A program made the translations under genes and the position numbers. 64,000 bases of DNA, from positions 1 through 64,000 of the forward strand of contig JAVEET010000222.1 in assembly GCA_030840295.1 (NCBI GenBank). The letters run 5' to 3'. Shown in pieces: positions 27,439 through 36,889 of the stretch. The notes beneath the pieces are model-generated. The model ran no database searches, had not been told where the DNA came from, and saw nothing but the letters and a program-made list of their open reading frames with translations. The stretch's first letter is position 1. Each line of letters begins with the position of its first letter. The DNA is from Pseudonocardiales bacterium (GTDB lineage Bacteria > Actinomycetota > Actinomycetes > Mycobacteriales > Jatrophihabitantaceae).

Positions 27439-28047
27439 ATGGAGAAGTTCACGGTCCACACCGGAACGGCGGTGCCATTGCGCCGCAGCAACGTCGACAC
27501 TGACCAGATCATCCCTGCGGTGTATCTGAAACGGGTCACCCGCACTGGATTCGAAGACGGGTTGTTTCAGGCCTGGCGGAGCAACGAGCCCGATTTCGTA
27601 CTGAACCAGCAACGCTTCAACGGCGCCTCGGTATTGGTCGCCGGTCCCGACTTCGGAACCGGATCGTCACGCGAACACGCCGTATGGGCGCTGCTCGACT
27701 ATGGATTCAAGGTGGTTATTTCGCCACGGTTTGCCGATATCTTCCGGGGCAATTCGTTGAAGGCGGGCCTGCTGACGGTAGTGCTGCCGGAGAAGATCGT
27801 TCAGCGCTTGCTCGACGACATCTCCGATGACCCGTCGACGCAGGTCACGATCGATCTGACCGAGATGCAGGTCCGGTGGACCGGTGAGGTACACGACTTC
27901 GAATTGGACGATTACACCCGGTGGCGGCTGCTCGAAGGATTGGACGACATCGGATTGACCCTGCGTCATCCTGAATCCATCGATGAATACGAGCTGGGCC
28001 GCAAACCGTGGCTCCCGAGCCTCTCCGACACGCTGAACGCGACCTAG
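27439..28047 (+). CDS. leuD: 3-isopropylmalate dehydratase small subunit
   Basis: 202 residues. The swivel domain has [15 protein letters not shown] and [14 protein letters not shown], the substrate-binding loop of the LeuD family. AAGGAGAA lies about 10 bases before ATG 27439, and 14 bp separate it from leuC. It pairs with LeuC to make the active isomerase. Confidence 0.97.
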   Translation: MEKFTVHTGTAVPLRRSNVDTDQIIPAVYLKRVTRTGFEDGLFQAWRSNEPDFVLNQQRFNGASVLVAGPDFGTGSSREHAVWALLDYGFKVVISPRFADIFRGNSLKAGLLTVVLPEKIVQRLLDDISDDPSTQVTIDLTEMQVRWTGEVHDFELDDYTRWRLLEGLDDIGLTLRHPESIDEYELGRKPWLPSLSDTLNAT

Positions 28048-28492
28048 ATCACGTCCCACCACGCCGGTGCGGGCGGGCCCTCGGGTCCGCCCGCTATGGG
28101 TCGTTCCTGGCTCCGATTGGGAGCGTCCGCTGGCGTTCGACCGTTGCGCGGACCCATTTCACGCCAGACCGGCCACGATCAGCGCTCGCCCTCATCGAGC
28201 ACAATATCGAGTTTCATCCTTTTGGCAAAAGCATGAATGGCACCGCCTATGTCGGCCGGACGGTTCCGGCGCCGAAAGAGGTCTCGTTGCGTAATCGGTG
28301 GGACAGGTTCGGAGCCTGGGCGGAAACCGGCTTCGGCGTCTGCTGTCGATTCAGAATAATCGCTGCAAAGAACTCAGGTGTGCGAAGAAACTACTTGCGA
28401 CACAAGCCGATTTCGTTGTCTATCGCCCTGTGACCCCTTACCGTTCCGGTGAAGGTCAGCCATGGTGGCTGACCAGCGTCCTGGGAGGACAC
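28048..28492 (+). promoter_or_regulatory. leuD-hupB intergenic region (445 bp)
   Basis: No credible gene is present. The 5' end holds a hairpin after leuD (28069-28094, GCGGGCGGGCCC / GGGTCCGCCCGC, one G-U pair, very short loop, no T-run). The part from about 28190 to 28430 is clearly richer in A/T than its surroundings. TTGCGA (28395-28400) and TCTATC (28419-28424), 18 bp apart, are a possible hupB promoter. GGGAGG lies just before the hupB start. Confidence 0.45.
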
Positions 28493-29050
28493 GTGAACAA
28501 GGCTCAGTTCATCGAGGCGCTGGCTGCTCGCCTCGGCTCGGACAAGAAGACAGCGACGACGTCGCTGGATGCGGTCCTCGACGAGATCTACGCCGTTGTG
28601 GTCAAGGGTGAAAAGCTTACTCTGACCGGGTTCGGCGCATTCGAGAAGCGCGATCGCGCAGCCCGCATTGCTCGCAACCCCGCCACGGGTGCGAGCGTCC
28701 GCGTCAAGAAGACCTCGGTTCCGGCGTTCCGCGCCGGTGCAGAGTTCAAGGCGATCATGAGTGGCGCCAAGAAGATCGCGAAGGTCCCGGCCAAGAAGGC
28801 GGCTCCGGCGGCAAAGGCTCCGGCGGCAAAGGCTCCAGCGGCAAAGGTTCCAGCGGCAAAGGCTCCGGTCAAGAGGGTTGCGGCCAAGTCGGCGCCGGCC
28901 GCGAAGGCCAGCGCCGCTAAGGCTCCGGCGGCAAAGGCACCAGCCAAGAGGGTCGCCGCAAAGCGCGTTCCGGCCAAGTCGGCAACCGCCGCGAAGACCA
29001 GCGCCGCTAAGGCTCCGGCCAAGAAGGCACCGGCGAAGCGGGCCGGCTAA
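28493..29050 (+). CDS. hupB: HU-family nucleoid protein with Lys/Ala/Pro-rich tail
   Basis: 185 residues from GTG 28493. Residues 1-90 are a standard HU fold ([51 protein letters not shown]). Residues 95-185 are an extended tail of [10 protein letters not shown]-type repeats, like mycobacterial HupB/Hlp and eukaryotic histone H1 tails, which bind DNA and are acetylated in mycobacteria. The tail's repetitive coding (GGCTCCGGCGGCAAA units) makes its length prone to change. It is followed by a strong terminator. Confidence 0.95.
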   Translation: MNKAQFIEALAARLGSDKKTATTSLDAVLDEIYAVVVKGEKLTLTGFGAFEKRDRAARIARNPATGASVRVKKTSVPAFRAGAEFKAIMSGAKKIAKVPAKKAAPAAKAPAAKAPAAKVPAAKAPVKRVAAKSAPAAKASAAKAPAAKAPAKRVAAKRVPAKSATAAKTSAAKAPAKKAPAKRAG

Positions 29051-29063
29051 CAGCTCGCACACG

Positions 29064-29092
29064 TAGGCCCCGCCGTGACCCGGCGGGGCCTA
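29064..29092. terminator. Bidirectional terminator, hupB/mutT1
   Basis: A perfect 12-bp stem, TAGGCCCCGCCG / CGGCGGGGCCTA with a 5-nt loop, lies 14 bases after hupB and between convergent genes, so it can serve both strands. Confidence 0.8.
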
Positions 29093-29131
29093 TGTGTGTT
29101 CGCCGCAGGAAGCCCCGCGCTCTCGGTCTGT

Positions 29132-30025
29132 TCAGTGCATGGCACGCGGGTAGTAGTCGGCGGCTATCACTGCATTGTTGGCGTACGAGAGTGCCCAGAT
29201 AGAACCCTTGCGAGACGAGGTCTGGGGGACCGAAACCCCAAGATCACTCAGGATCGCTGGAATGGCCTGGCCCTGGCTGCAGATCACCGATGCGCCTGGT
29301 TCGGCGCTCAAAATGCGTATTCGGGCAAGCGCAGGCTCCGGGTCGGCGAGATGGGCCTCATCGGAGAATTCGGGCGCGATCAATACCTCGATACCCAAGC
29401 TCTCGCTCAGCGGTGTGACGGTCTGTACGCAGCGGACCCGATCAGCGCTGAAGATCCGCTTGGGATCGAAGACGGCGAGCACCGGAACCGCATCGCGAGC
29501 CTGACGACGTCCGATCTTCTCCAGCGGCCGAAGCCGGTCGTCGCCGGCGAAGTTCGAACGTTTCCCGGCCTTGGCGTGGCGGACCAACAGCACCGTCGTT
29601 GTGTCGGCGGGCAGCCGGGCGAAGTCCGCCAGCACGCCGCGGTCGATCGGATAGGTGAGTCGACGCTGTGCTTCGGTGGGCGTCAGCCAGCTGAGCTGAT
29701 CGACTTCCTGGCTCGGCAGATGCGCGCCACCGACGTGTTGCATGGCCCAATAGACGACACGCTTCTCAGCATCGGCCAGGTTGTATCGAACCGTCGACAG
29801 CCTGCGACCGACCCGGACCCGCGAGCCGGTCTCCTCCGACACCTCTCGGACGCCGGCGAGTAACGGGTGTTCGCCGGGGTGCAGCTTGCCCTTAGGCAGG
29901 CTCCAATCGTCGTAACGTGGACGATGGACCAGGGCGATAAGCAGATCCTGGCCATCGTGACGCCACAGAACGCCCCCGGCGGCCGGAGTTGCCGGTGGCC
30001 GGCGGGCGGGGCCGGAGGGCCTCAC
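29132..30025 (-). CDS. mutT1: MutT1-type Nudix hydrolase fused to a histidine phosphatase domain
   Basis: 297 residues from GTG 30025, which overlaps the ppk stop as GTGA. The N-terminal Nudix domain has the full box: GKLHPGE, then REVSEETG, about residues 53-75. The C-terminal domain begins [13 protein letters not shown], an RHG-type histidine phosphatase. The same fusion in mycobacterial MutT1 cleanses 8-oxo-(d)GTP and diadenosine polyphosphates. Coupling to ppk is conserved. Confidence 0.9.
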   Translation of the reverse strand: MRPSGPARRPPATPAAGGVLWRHDGQDLLIALVHRPRYDDWSLPKGKLHPGEHPLLAGVREVSEETGSRVRVGRRLSTVRYNLADAEKRVVYWAMQHVGGAHLPSQEVDQLSWLTPTEAQRRLTYPIDRGVLADFARLPADTTTVLLVRHAKAGKRSNFAGDDRLRPLEKIGRRQARDAVPVLAVFDPKRIFSADRVRCVQTVTPLSESLGIEVLIAPEFSDEAHLADPEPALARIRILSAEPGASVICSQGQAIPAILSDLGVSVPQTSSRKGSIWALSYANNAVIAADYYPRAMH

Positions 30026-32145
30026 TCGCTGCGGGGGGCCAGACGCTTGAGCAGGACCTCTTGGTAATCGATGGACTTGGGGCCGCCGCTGCGTACCCAA
30101 CGGCCGTCGCCCTGAAGCTCCCACGCGCTGGTATCGGGGGAGAATGCCAGGTCCAAGGTCTCCCGCAGTTGGTCGACGTTGGGGCCGGTGACCTGCGCCA
30201 GCACCTCGACCCGACGATCCAGATTGCGGTGCATCAGATCGGCCGAGCCGATCCAGTACTCGGGATCTCCGTCATTGGCAAAGTAGAAAACCCTGGAATG
30301 TTCGAGAAAACGCCCGAGGATGGAGCGAACCGTGATGTTCTCGCTGAGGCCCGGAACACCCGCCTTGATGCTGCAGAACGTCCGCACCAGAAGTTCGATC
30401 CGGACGCCGGCCAGCGAAGCGCGGTACAGGGCGTCGATGAGGATCTCGTCCACCAGATGGTTCGTCTTGATCTGGATATGGGCGGGCCTGCCCTGCTTGG
30501 CGAGCCTGATCTCCCGTTCGATCCGGTCGAGCAGGCCGGCTCGGAGCCGGTGCGGGGCGACGAGCAGCGTGCGGTAGTCGGTCTGGCGGGAGTAGCCGGT
30601 CAGCACGTTGAACAGATCGGTCAGATCGGAGCAGATTCGTTCGTCTGCGGTGAACAGGCCGAAGTCCTCGTAGAGTCGAGCCGTCTTGGGATGGTAATTG
30701 CCGGTTCCGATGTGGGCGTAACGCCGTAGCGAACCGCCTTCCTGGCGGACCACCAGGGATGTCTTGCAATGGGTCTTCAGCCCGACAAGGCCATAGACGA
30801 CGTGACACCCGGCGCGCTCCAGCGCTCTGGCCCATTTGATGTTGGCCTGCTCGTCGAAGCGTGCCTTGATCTCCACGAGCACCACTACCTGCTTACCGGC
30901 CTCGGCGGCGTCGATGAGCGAATCGACGATGGGTGAATCACCGGAAGTCCGGTACAGGGTCTGTTTGATGGCCAGGACATTCGGATCGGCCGCGGCCTGC
31001 TCGATGAAGCGCTGCACACTCGTGGCGAACGACTCGTAGGGGTGGTGGACAAGAACGTCACCTTCGCGCAAGGTCGCGAAGACCGACTTCGGTGTTTCAC
31101 CCTCGGCGAAGCGCGGATGAGTCGCGGGAACGAAGGGCCGCTCCTTCAACTCTGGCCGGTCGATGTCATAAATCTGCCAGAGCGCAGTGAGATCGAGCAG
31201 GCCGGGCAACTGCTGGACATCCTCGGGCTGCACGTCGATCTCGCTGATCAGGAGCGCAAGGATGGACGGGTCGATGTCCTCGCCGACCTCGAGCCGAACG
31301 GGTGGTCCGAACCGACGGCGGACCAACTCCCGCTCCAAGGCCTGCAGCAGATCCTCGTCCCGGTCCTCGTCCACTTCGAAGTCGGTGTTGCGAGTGACGC
31401 GGAAGAGATGGTGTTCCACGACCTCCATGCCCGGGAACAGTGCCGCGAGGTGTGCGGCGATCAGATCTTCCAGCGGCAGGTATTCGGCAATCTCGGCGTT
31501 CTGGCTGACCACCACGAAGCGCCGGACATTGTTGGGCACCTTGATACGCGCAAACCGGTCGATCTCGGACTCCGGAGCGCGGACGAGCACAGCGAGGTTG
31601 AGCGACAGACCCGAGATGTAGGGAAAGGGGTGAGCCGGATCGACGGCCAACGGCGTCAGGACCGGAAAGATCTTCGCGTGGAAGTACTCGCTGAGTTCCT
31701 GCTGTTGAATGCTGGTCAGATCGGCCCAGCGAAGGATACGAATTCCCTCGGCGGCCAGTGCGGGTTCGATGTCGGTGAGGAAGCACCTGGCGTGGCGCAG
31801 GGTCAGCTCGCGGCTGCGCTCGGCAACCATGGCCAGCCGTTCCCGGGGGGACAGGCCATCGGGCGAGCGGACGGCCAGACCCATTTCCTGGCGGCGCTTC
31901 AGTCCGGCCACTCGAACCATGTAGAACTCATCGAGGTTGCTGGCGAAAATCGAGAGGAACTTCATGCGTTCCAGCAACGGTTGTCTGCGGTCTTCGGCCA
32001 GGGCTAGCACCCGGGCGTTGAAGTCCAACCAGGACATCTCACGGTTGGAGTACCTGTCGGCGGCAAGATCCGCTACCTCGCCGCCCTCACGGGGTGAAGG
32101 CGCGTTCTGATCGTTGACGTCGAACGAGGTAGCGGTGTCGGTCAT
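30022..32145 (-). CDS. ppk: Polyphosphate kinase 1
   Basis: About 707 residues from ATG 32145 (ATGs at 32154 and 32157 are alternatives). It polymerises ATP gamma-phosphate into polyphosphate. N-terminal [15 protein letters not shown] and [20 protein letters not shown] are typical. The catalytic His is in [10 protein letters not shown], and a second conserved His is in KTNHLVDE. Domain order and length match PPK1. Confidence 0.96.
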   Translation of the reverse strand: MTDTATSFDVNDQNAPSPREGGEVADLAADRYSNREMSWLDFNARVLALAEDRRQPLLERMKFLSIFASNLDEFYMVRVAGLKRRQEMGLAVRSPDGLSPRERLAMVAERSRELTLRHARCFLTDIEPALAAEGIRILRWADLTSIQQQELSEYFHAKIFPVLTPLAVDPAHPFPYISGLSLNLAVLVRAPESEIDRFARIKVPNNVRRFVVVSQNAEIAEYLPLEDLIAAHLAALFPGMEVVEHHLFRVTRNTDFEVDEDRDEDLLQALERELVRRRFGPPVRLEVGEDIDPSILALLISEIDVQPEDVQQLPGLLDLTALWQIYDIDRPELKERPFVPATHPRFAEGETPKSVFATLREGDVLVHHPYESFATSVQRFIEQAAADPNVLAIKQTLYRTSGDSPIVDSLIDAAEAGKQVVVLVEIKARFDEQANIKWARALERAGCHVVYGLVGLKTHCKTSLVVRQEGGSLRRYAHIGTGNYHPKTARLYEDFGLFTADERICSDLTDLFNVLTGYSRQTDYRTLLVAPHRLRAGLLDRIEREIRLAKQGRPAHIQIKTNHLVDEILIDALYRASLAGVRIELLVRTFCSIKAGVPGLSENITVRSILGRFLEHSRVFYFANDGDPEYWIGSADLMHRNLDRRVEVLAQVTGPNVDQLRETLDLAFSPDTSAWELQGDGRWVRSGGPKSIDYQEVLLKRLAPRSE

Positions 32146-32164
32146 GCTTGACATCATGCCCGCT

Positions 32165-32875
32165 TCAAGTTAACGGCTGAAGGTGGCCGACCATGCCCGC
32201 GGTGCTCGCTCCCACGCCCAACTGCAAGCATCGCTTGAGGTCGTCGGCGGTGTCGACATCGTTGCTGGCACCCGGTCCGGCCTTCAGTTCGACCGCGCCG
32301 GACTCGCGATGACGAGCAGCAGACTCCGGTCCGAACCGTGGATCGAGGTGTCCGGCGACGCTGCTGGTCAGCATGGTCGTCCCGTGACCGGAATGATCAG
32401 CCACGAACCCACGGCTCACCGAGACAGCCTCCCGCAGCACCGCGAGCAGCTCCTCGGCCCGCAACGAGGGCAGATCGGCGACCATGGCCAGCACCCGATC
32501 TGCCGGATACCGGCGGCCGAGCTCGGCGTGGGCGGCGCTCAATGCTGAGTTGAGGCCGCCGCCCGCGTCAGGCATCACCTCGATGCCGGGGGCAAACCCG
32601 GTCCCCCGATGGGAGGTGACCTGGGAGGTGACCTGGGAGGTGACCTGGGACGTCACCTGGGACGTGACCTGGGAGGTGACAATGTGAATTCCCGAGATGC
32701 GGATGTCGTGCGACCCGGTTGAGGCCAGCTCCCGGGCCTCGACCACGGCGGCGAGGGCGTCCCGTTGAATGGCTCGCACGAGGTCAGCGTGCAGGGCGGC
32801 ATCAGTAGTGGCGCCCCGAAGCCGTGATTTTCCGGCTCCGTCGGGCCGAACCGGCACCAGTACCCGCCACTGCAC
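32165..32875 (-). CDS. cofC: 2-phospho-L-lactate/phosphoenolpyruvate guanylyltransferase for F420 synthesis
   Basis: 236 residues from GTG 32875 (actinobacterial name fbiD). [17 protein letters not shown] is the nucleotidyltransferase loop; [13 protein letters not shown] and [16 protein letters not shown] hold the metal/GTP-binding core; VDTADDLKR ends the domain. It activates the phospho-acid that becomes the F420 side chain. Residues about 66-89 contain six VTS units (VTSQ repeated) not expected in the family; they arise from a 12-bp tandem repeat. The insertion follows a surface-like linker, so the enzyme may still fold. Confidence 0.88.
   Translation of the reverse strand: MQWRVLVPVRPDGAGKSRLRGATTDAALHADLVRAIQRDALAAVVEARELASTGSHDIRISGIHIVTSQVTSQVTSQVTSQVTSQVTSHRGTGFAPGIEVMPDAGGGLNSALSAAHAELGRRYPADRVLAMVADLPSLRAEELLAVLREAVSVSRGFVADHSGHGTTMLTSSVAGHLDPRFGPESAARHRESGAVELKAGPGASNDVDTADDLKRCLQLGVGASTAGMVGHLQPLT
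32612..32680. repeat. In-frame 12-bp tandem repeat inside cofC
   Basis: About five and a half copies of a 12-bp unit (GGTGACCTGGGA on the plus strand, with ACGT variants) encode repeated Val-Thr-Ser-Gln on the minus strand. The period is a multiple of three, so copy-number change keeps the frame. Confidence 0.9.
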
Positions 32876-32943
32876 GTTGGAATGGTGCCACAGTGACCGG
32901 CAGTGGCAGACTTCGCCACAGATCAGCCAGGAGGGAGGGCAGC

Positions 32944-33711
32944 ATGCGAGCCGTCAGGACAGAGAAGCCAGGGCCTTACCTGAGATTCTGCGTGATCCTG
33001 ATCTATCCGCTGACCAGCCTGCTGTGGCGACGGCGCTGGCGGGGCGCCGACCGGATCCCCAGACAGGGGCCGGCAATCCTGGCCATCAACCACATCTCCT
33101 ACGCCGACCCCTTCGTCATCGGACGGTTCATGTGGGACGCTGGCCGGCTGCCCCGATTCCTGGCCAAGGCCGCGCTGTTCCGGCTGCCCCTGCTCGGACG
33201 TATCGTCCGTGGCGCCGGCCAGATACCCGTGTATCGCGGCACTGCCGACGCCAATCAGGCCCTCGCTGCTGCCGTCAAGGCCCTGCAGCGGGGCGAGATC
33301 GTCCTCGTTTATCCCGAGGGCACCGTGACCCGCGATCCGCAGTTCTGGCCGATGCAAGCCAAGAGCGGCGTGGCGCGGCTGGCCCTGCTGGCGCCGGATG
33401 TGCCGGTCATCCCGGTGGGACAGTGGGGTTCGCAGTACTTCCTCGACTTCTACGCCCGCAAGTTCCGACCGATTCCGCGCCGGACCATGACAGTTTCAGT
33501 GGGCCAGCCACTCGATCTGTCCGGCTACCGGGGTCGGGAGCCCACCGCCGACCTGCTGCACGAGATGACCGACGCGATCATGCGGCAGGTTCGGCTGCAG
33601 GTTGCCGCGATTCGGGCTGAGCTGCCCCCGGAAGACTTCTACCCGCGTCCGGAGGGCGTGGGCGCCAGGGCCAAGGACGCAGCAAGACCTGACAAGCGGG
33701 AGAGTGCATGA
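32944..33711 (+). CDS. 1-acyl-sn-glycerol-3-phosphate acyltransferase (PlsC-like)
   Basis: 255 residues from ATG 32944 with GGAGGGAGGG upstream. The acyltransferase motif I is NHISYAD (H-x4-D, about residue 53), motif [11 protein letters not shown], and motif [12 protein letters not shown]. One hydrophobic N-terminal segment ([13 protein letters not shown]) may anchor it to the membrane. It acylates lysophosphatidate or a related lipid. The stop overlaps gpsA (ATGA), linking it with glycerol-3-phosphate synthesis. It is divergent from cofC. Confidence 0.9.
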   Translation: MRAVRTEKPGPYLRFCVILIYPLTSLLWRRRWRGADRIPRQGPAILAINHISYADPFVIGRFMWDAGRLPRFLAKAALFRLPLLGRIVRGAGQIPVYRGTADANQALAAAVKALQRGEIVLVYPEGTVTRDPQFWPMQAKSGVARLALLAPDVPVIPVGQWGSQYFLDFYARKFRPIPRRTMTVSVGQPLDLSGYRGREPTADLLHEMTDAIMRQVRLQVAAIRAELPPEDFYPRPEGVGARAKDAARPDKRESA

Positions 33712-34703
33712 GGGCAGCGGTTCTGGGCTCGGGTAACTGGGGGACCACCTTCGCCAAGGTGCTGGTCGACGCCGGCACCGAGACCACGATGTGGGCCCGC
33801 CGGGAGGAACTCGCCGCTGTCATCAACGCCCAGCACAGCAATCCCGACTACCTGCCTGGCATAAGGCTGCCCAGAGCCCTGCGGGCGACGTCGGATGCCG
33901 CTGAGGCCGTGGCCGGAGCCGACCTCGTTGTGCTGGCTGTGCCGTCACAGGCCGCGCGGGCCAATCTCGAGACGTGGGCCGGTCTGCTGCCCTCCGATGC
34001 GACGCTGGTCAGCCTGATGAAAGGCATCGAACTCGGCACGGTGAAGCGGATGAGCGAGGTCATCGCCGAGGTTGCCAAGGCCGACCCAGACCGGGTGGCG
34101 GTGGTGTCGGGTCCGAATCTGGCCCGCGAGATCGCGATGGGTCAGCCGACTGCCACTGTCATCGCCTGCATCGACCTCGCTCGGGCCGAGCAGGTCCAGA
34201 GCGCCTGCAGTGCTCCGTACTTCCGGCCATACACCAACGTCGACGTCATCGGCACCGAACTCGGCGGCGCGGTCAAGAACGTGATCGCGCTGGCCTGCGG
34301 GATGGCGGTGGGCATGGGCTTCGGTGACAACACCGTGGCGTCGCTCATCACTCGCGGGCTGGCCGAGACGTCCCGGCTGGGCAGTGCCCTCGGCGCCGAT
34401 CCGCTCACGTTCGCCGGTCTGGCCGGTCTGGGCGATCTGGTCGCCACTTGCGCGTCCCCGCTGTCACGGAATCGTACGTTCGGCGAGCAGCTGGGCCTGG
34501 GCGACAGCGTCGAGCAGGCCCAACTGGCCACCCATGGCCAGGTCGCTGAGGGCGTGAAGTCGTGCCAGTCGATCCTGGACCTGGCCGAGCGGCACGGGGT
34601 GGACGTACCCATCGTGAGGGAGGTGGAATCGGTTTGTCACGGCGACTCCTCGCCGAGACTGGCCCTTCAGCGGCTGATGAGTCGCTCCATCAAGAGCGAA
34701 TAG
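33708..34703 (+). CDS. gpsA: Glycerol-3-phosphate dehydrogenase [NAD(P)+]
   Basis: 331 residues. The Rossmann motif [16 protein letters not shown] starts at residue 3; [22 protein letters not shown], the catalytic Lys in [15 protein letters not shown] and [15 protein letters not shown] follow. It supplies glycerol-3-phosphate for phospholipids; coupling with the acyltransferase gene upstream fits this. Confidence 0.96.
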   Translation: MRAAVLGSGNWGTTFAKVLVDAGTETTMWARREELAAVINAQHSNPDYLPGIRLPRALRATSDAAEAVAGADLVVLAVPSQAARANLETWAGLLPSDATLVSLMKGIELGTVKRMSEVIAEVAKADPDRVAVVSGPNLAREIAMGQPTATVIACIDLARAEQVQSACSAPYFRPYTNVDVIGTELGGAVKNVIALACGMAVGMGFGDNTVASLITRGLAETSRLGSALGADPLTFAGLAGLGDLVATCASPLSRNRTFGEQLGLGDSVEQAQLATHGQVAEGVKSCQSILDLAERHGVDVPIVREVESVCHGDSSPRLALQRLMSRSIKSE

Positions 34704-34725
34704 CCATCGGCTAGCGTGCATCATC

Positions 34726-35799
34726 GTGACCGAACGGATCCGAGTCGCCCTGGTTTACGGCGGACGAAGCAGCGAACATCCCATCTCGGTGGTGAGCGCC
34801 GGCAGCGTGCTCGCCGCACTCGACCAAGACCGCTATGAGGTGATCACGGTCGGCATCACCCGCAGCGGTGCCTGGATCCGCACCGACGCCGATCCGGCTG
34901 AGTTGCAGATCACCGGCCGCCGACTGCCCGAGGTCACAGCCGGCGGGGCGGACGTAGCGCTGCGGGCCGGTACCGCCGACGTGGCGGTCTTCGACACCCG
35001 ATCGGCCGTCGCGGCCTTGGATTCGGTCGACGTGGTGTTTCCCGTGCTGCACGGCGCGTACGGCGAGGACGGCACCATCCAGGGTCTGTTGGAGATGGCC
35101 GGCGTGCCCTATGTCGGCTCTGGGGTACTGGCAAGTGCCGCCGGTATGGACAAGGTCTTCACCAAGACCGTCCTCAAGGCGGCGGGGCTGGACGTCGGGC
35201 GGTACGAGGTCGTTCGCCGGGGCCGGGCCGTCCAAGCTGCCGATATCGAGCATCTGGGATTGCCGGTGTTCGTCAAGCCGGCCCGGGCCGGTTCCAGCGT
35301 GGGCATCACCAAGCTGCGCTCCTATGACCAGCTCGAGGATGCCCTGGCCCTGGCTTTCGAGCACGATTCGAAGGTGTTGATCGACGCGGCCGTCGTCGGG
35401 CGCGAGATCGAGTGCGGCGTGCTGCAGGACGCCGATGGTTCGGTGTCGGCGTCGCTGCCGGCCGAGATCCGGTTGCACCCGGACTTCGACTGGTACAGCT
35501 TCGACGCGAAGTATCTCGACGACGCGTGTGACTTCGACATCCCGGCGAAGCTCGCCGACGACGCGATCGCCGGCATCCAGCGAGCCGCGTGCGTGGCGTT
35601 CGACGCCTTGGAGTGCGCAGGGTTGGCCCGGGTGGACTTCTTCGTCTCCGACGACGGTGGCCTCATCGTCAACGAGATCAACACCATGCCCGGCTTCACA
35701 CCGATCTCGATGTACCCACGGATGTGGGCCGAGTCCGGCGTCACCTACAGCGAGCTGATCGATCGGCTCGTCGACACCGCGTTGGCCCGCAGGCGCTGA
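34726..35799 (+). CDS. ddl: D-alanine-D-alanine ligase
   Basis: 357 residues from GTG 34726. ATP-grasp enzyme making the D-Ala-D-Ala of peptidoglycan. VALVYGGRSSEHPISVVSA at the N terminus, VFPVLHGAYGEDGTIQG, VFVKPARAGSSVGITKL and the metal-binding VNEINTMPGFTPISMYPRMW are all intact. It begins 22 bases after gpsA, probably in the same operon, as in mycobacteria (gpdA2-ddlA). Confidence 0.96.
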   Translation: MTERIRVALVYGGRSSEHPISVVSAGSVLAALDQDRYEVITVGITRSGAWIRTDADPAELQITGRRLPEVTAGGADVALRAGTADVAVFDTRSAVAALDSVDVVFPVLHGAYGEDGTIQGLLEMAGVPYVGSGVLASAAGMDKVFTKTVLKAAGLDVGRYEVVRRGRAVQAADIEHLGLPVFVKPARAGSSVGITKLRSYDQLEDALALAFEHDSKVLIDAAVVGREIECGVLQDADGSVSASLPAEIRLHPDFDWYSFDAKYLDDACDFDIPAKLADDAIAGIQRAACVAFDALECAGLARVDFFVSDDGGLIVNEINTMPGFTPISMYPRMWAESGVTYSELIDRLVDTALARRR

Positions 35800-35894
35800 C
35801 CGGCTCCGCCTGACGCCTCGCGACGACCTGCTCCGCCCGCCGGCCGCCCGACCGGCTCCGCGCAATCGCGGCGCCGCAAACGGGCTCGATGGCG

Positions 35895-36434
35895 TCAACC
35901 TCCGCAGATCGGCAGCTTCTTGTTGGTCGTATTGCCGACGCTGTCGGTCGCGGTGCACTGCTGGGGCAGCGCGGCGATGGCCGGGGCCAGGTCGGGCAAC
36001 GGCTGGTCCTGATTCGCGGGCACCGTGACGTCGATGTAGACGCTGCGATCGACCGCCGTGTAAACCGTCTGCGTCTTCTGGGGGTCCGGTTGCCAGAGGA
36101 CGCCACTCACGTCCACCAGCTGGGCGGCCGTGGGGGTGCCGAACACAGCAGGTCGGCTCACCCCGCAGCGGATCACGATCGCCGGATCCCCCCAAGCCGC
36201 GACGAAGGATGAATCCGTCTCCGTCTTCCGTGGCGCGAGGGTGCCGAGCTGGAGGGGCAGTTTCTGGAACACCTTGATGCAGGCCTGCTGAGTCGCCGGG
36301 TTCGGTGCGGGTGGAGCGGGCACGGTGACGCCGGGAAGTGCGGTGGCCGTGGCGGGGACGGCGGTCGGTCCGTTCGGCTTGCCGCCACGATTCCCGGCGG
36401 TGAACAGGAAGGCCAGTACGACCGTCACCGGCAC
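35895..36434 (-). CDS. DUF3515 membrane protein
   Basis: 179 residues from GTG 36434. DUF3515-type pattern: ACIKVFQKLPLQLGTL, SFVAAWGDPAIVIRCGVSRP and DVSGVLWQP. GTG 36434 would cut the N-terminal membrane anchor in half. The frame continues upstream through RRPALIATAIAVPVTVV, where no ATG, GTG or TTG occurs. An ATC at 36491 is preceded by GAGGA at ideal spacing, so the natural protein may be 198 residues with a non-standard start. The function is unknown. Confidence 0.75.
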   Translation of the reverse strand: MPVTVVLAFLFTAGNRGGKPNGPTAVPATATALPGVTVPAPPAPNPATQQACIKVFQKLPLQLGTLAPRKTETDSSFVAAWGDPAIVIRCGVSRPAVFGTPTAAQLVDVSGVLWQPDPQKTQTVYTAVDRSVYIDVTVPANQDQPLPDLAPAIAALPQQCTATDSVGNTTNKKLPICGG

Positions 36435-36534
36435 CGCGATCGCGGTGGCGATGAGCGCCGGCCGGCGCGAGCCGGAATCACTGCGAGCGATGGTGGTTCC
36501 TCGATGTAACAGGAGCCGATCCTGGGGGACCAGC

Positions 36535-36777
36535 TCAGATGTGCACGATCGGGCAGGTCAGGGTCCGCGTGATGCCGGGTACGCCCTGCACCTTGGCCAC
36601 CACCAGCCGTCCTAGCTCATCGACGTTACTGGCTTCGGCCCGCACGATCACGTCGTAGGGCCCGGTCACATCCTCGGCGAGGGTCACGCCGGAGATGTTG
36701 GAGATCTCGGACGCGACGGATGCCGCCTTGCCGACCTCGGTCTGGATGAGGATGTAGGCCTGAACCGTATCGGACAC
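36535..36777 (-). CDS. Stand-alone Lrp/AsnC ligand-binding (RAM) domain protein
   Basis: 80 residues consisting only of the C-terminal RAM domain of Lrp/AsnC regulators (AYILIQTEVGKAASVASEIS, VTGPYDVIVRAEA, VPGITRTLTCPIVHI). No DNA-binding helix-turn-helix is present. Such proteins bind amino acids and may modulate full-length Lrp partners. It lies 43 bases upstream of the DUF3515 gene on the same strand. Confidence 0.85.
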   Translation of the reverse strand: MSDTVQAYILIQTEVGKAASVASEISNISGVTLAEDVTGPYDVIVRAEASNVDELGRLVVAKVQGVPGITRTLTCPIVHI

Positions 36778-36889
36778 GGTGCGTCCTTTCGTCGTTGTCG
36801 GCGATTGGTAGCCGCTGGAGCGGGCAATACAGGTCGGAGCTAGTAGAACCTAGCGCAGGACCGGATGGCCGCCATGTGAAGATGCTCTG

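Noticed and set aside
28008-28433. Plus-strand ORFs in the leuD-hupB gap
   Set aside because: They overlap leuD or lack ribosome-binding sites and have no recognisable fold; composition differs from coding DNA of this genome.
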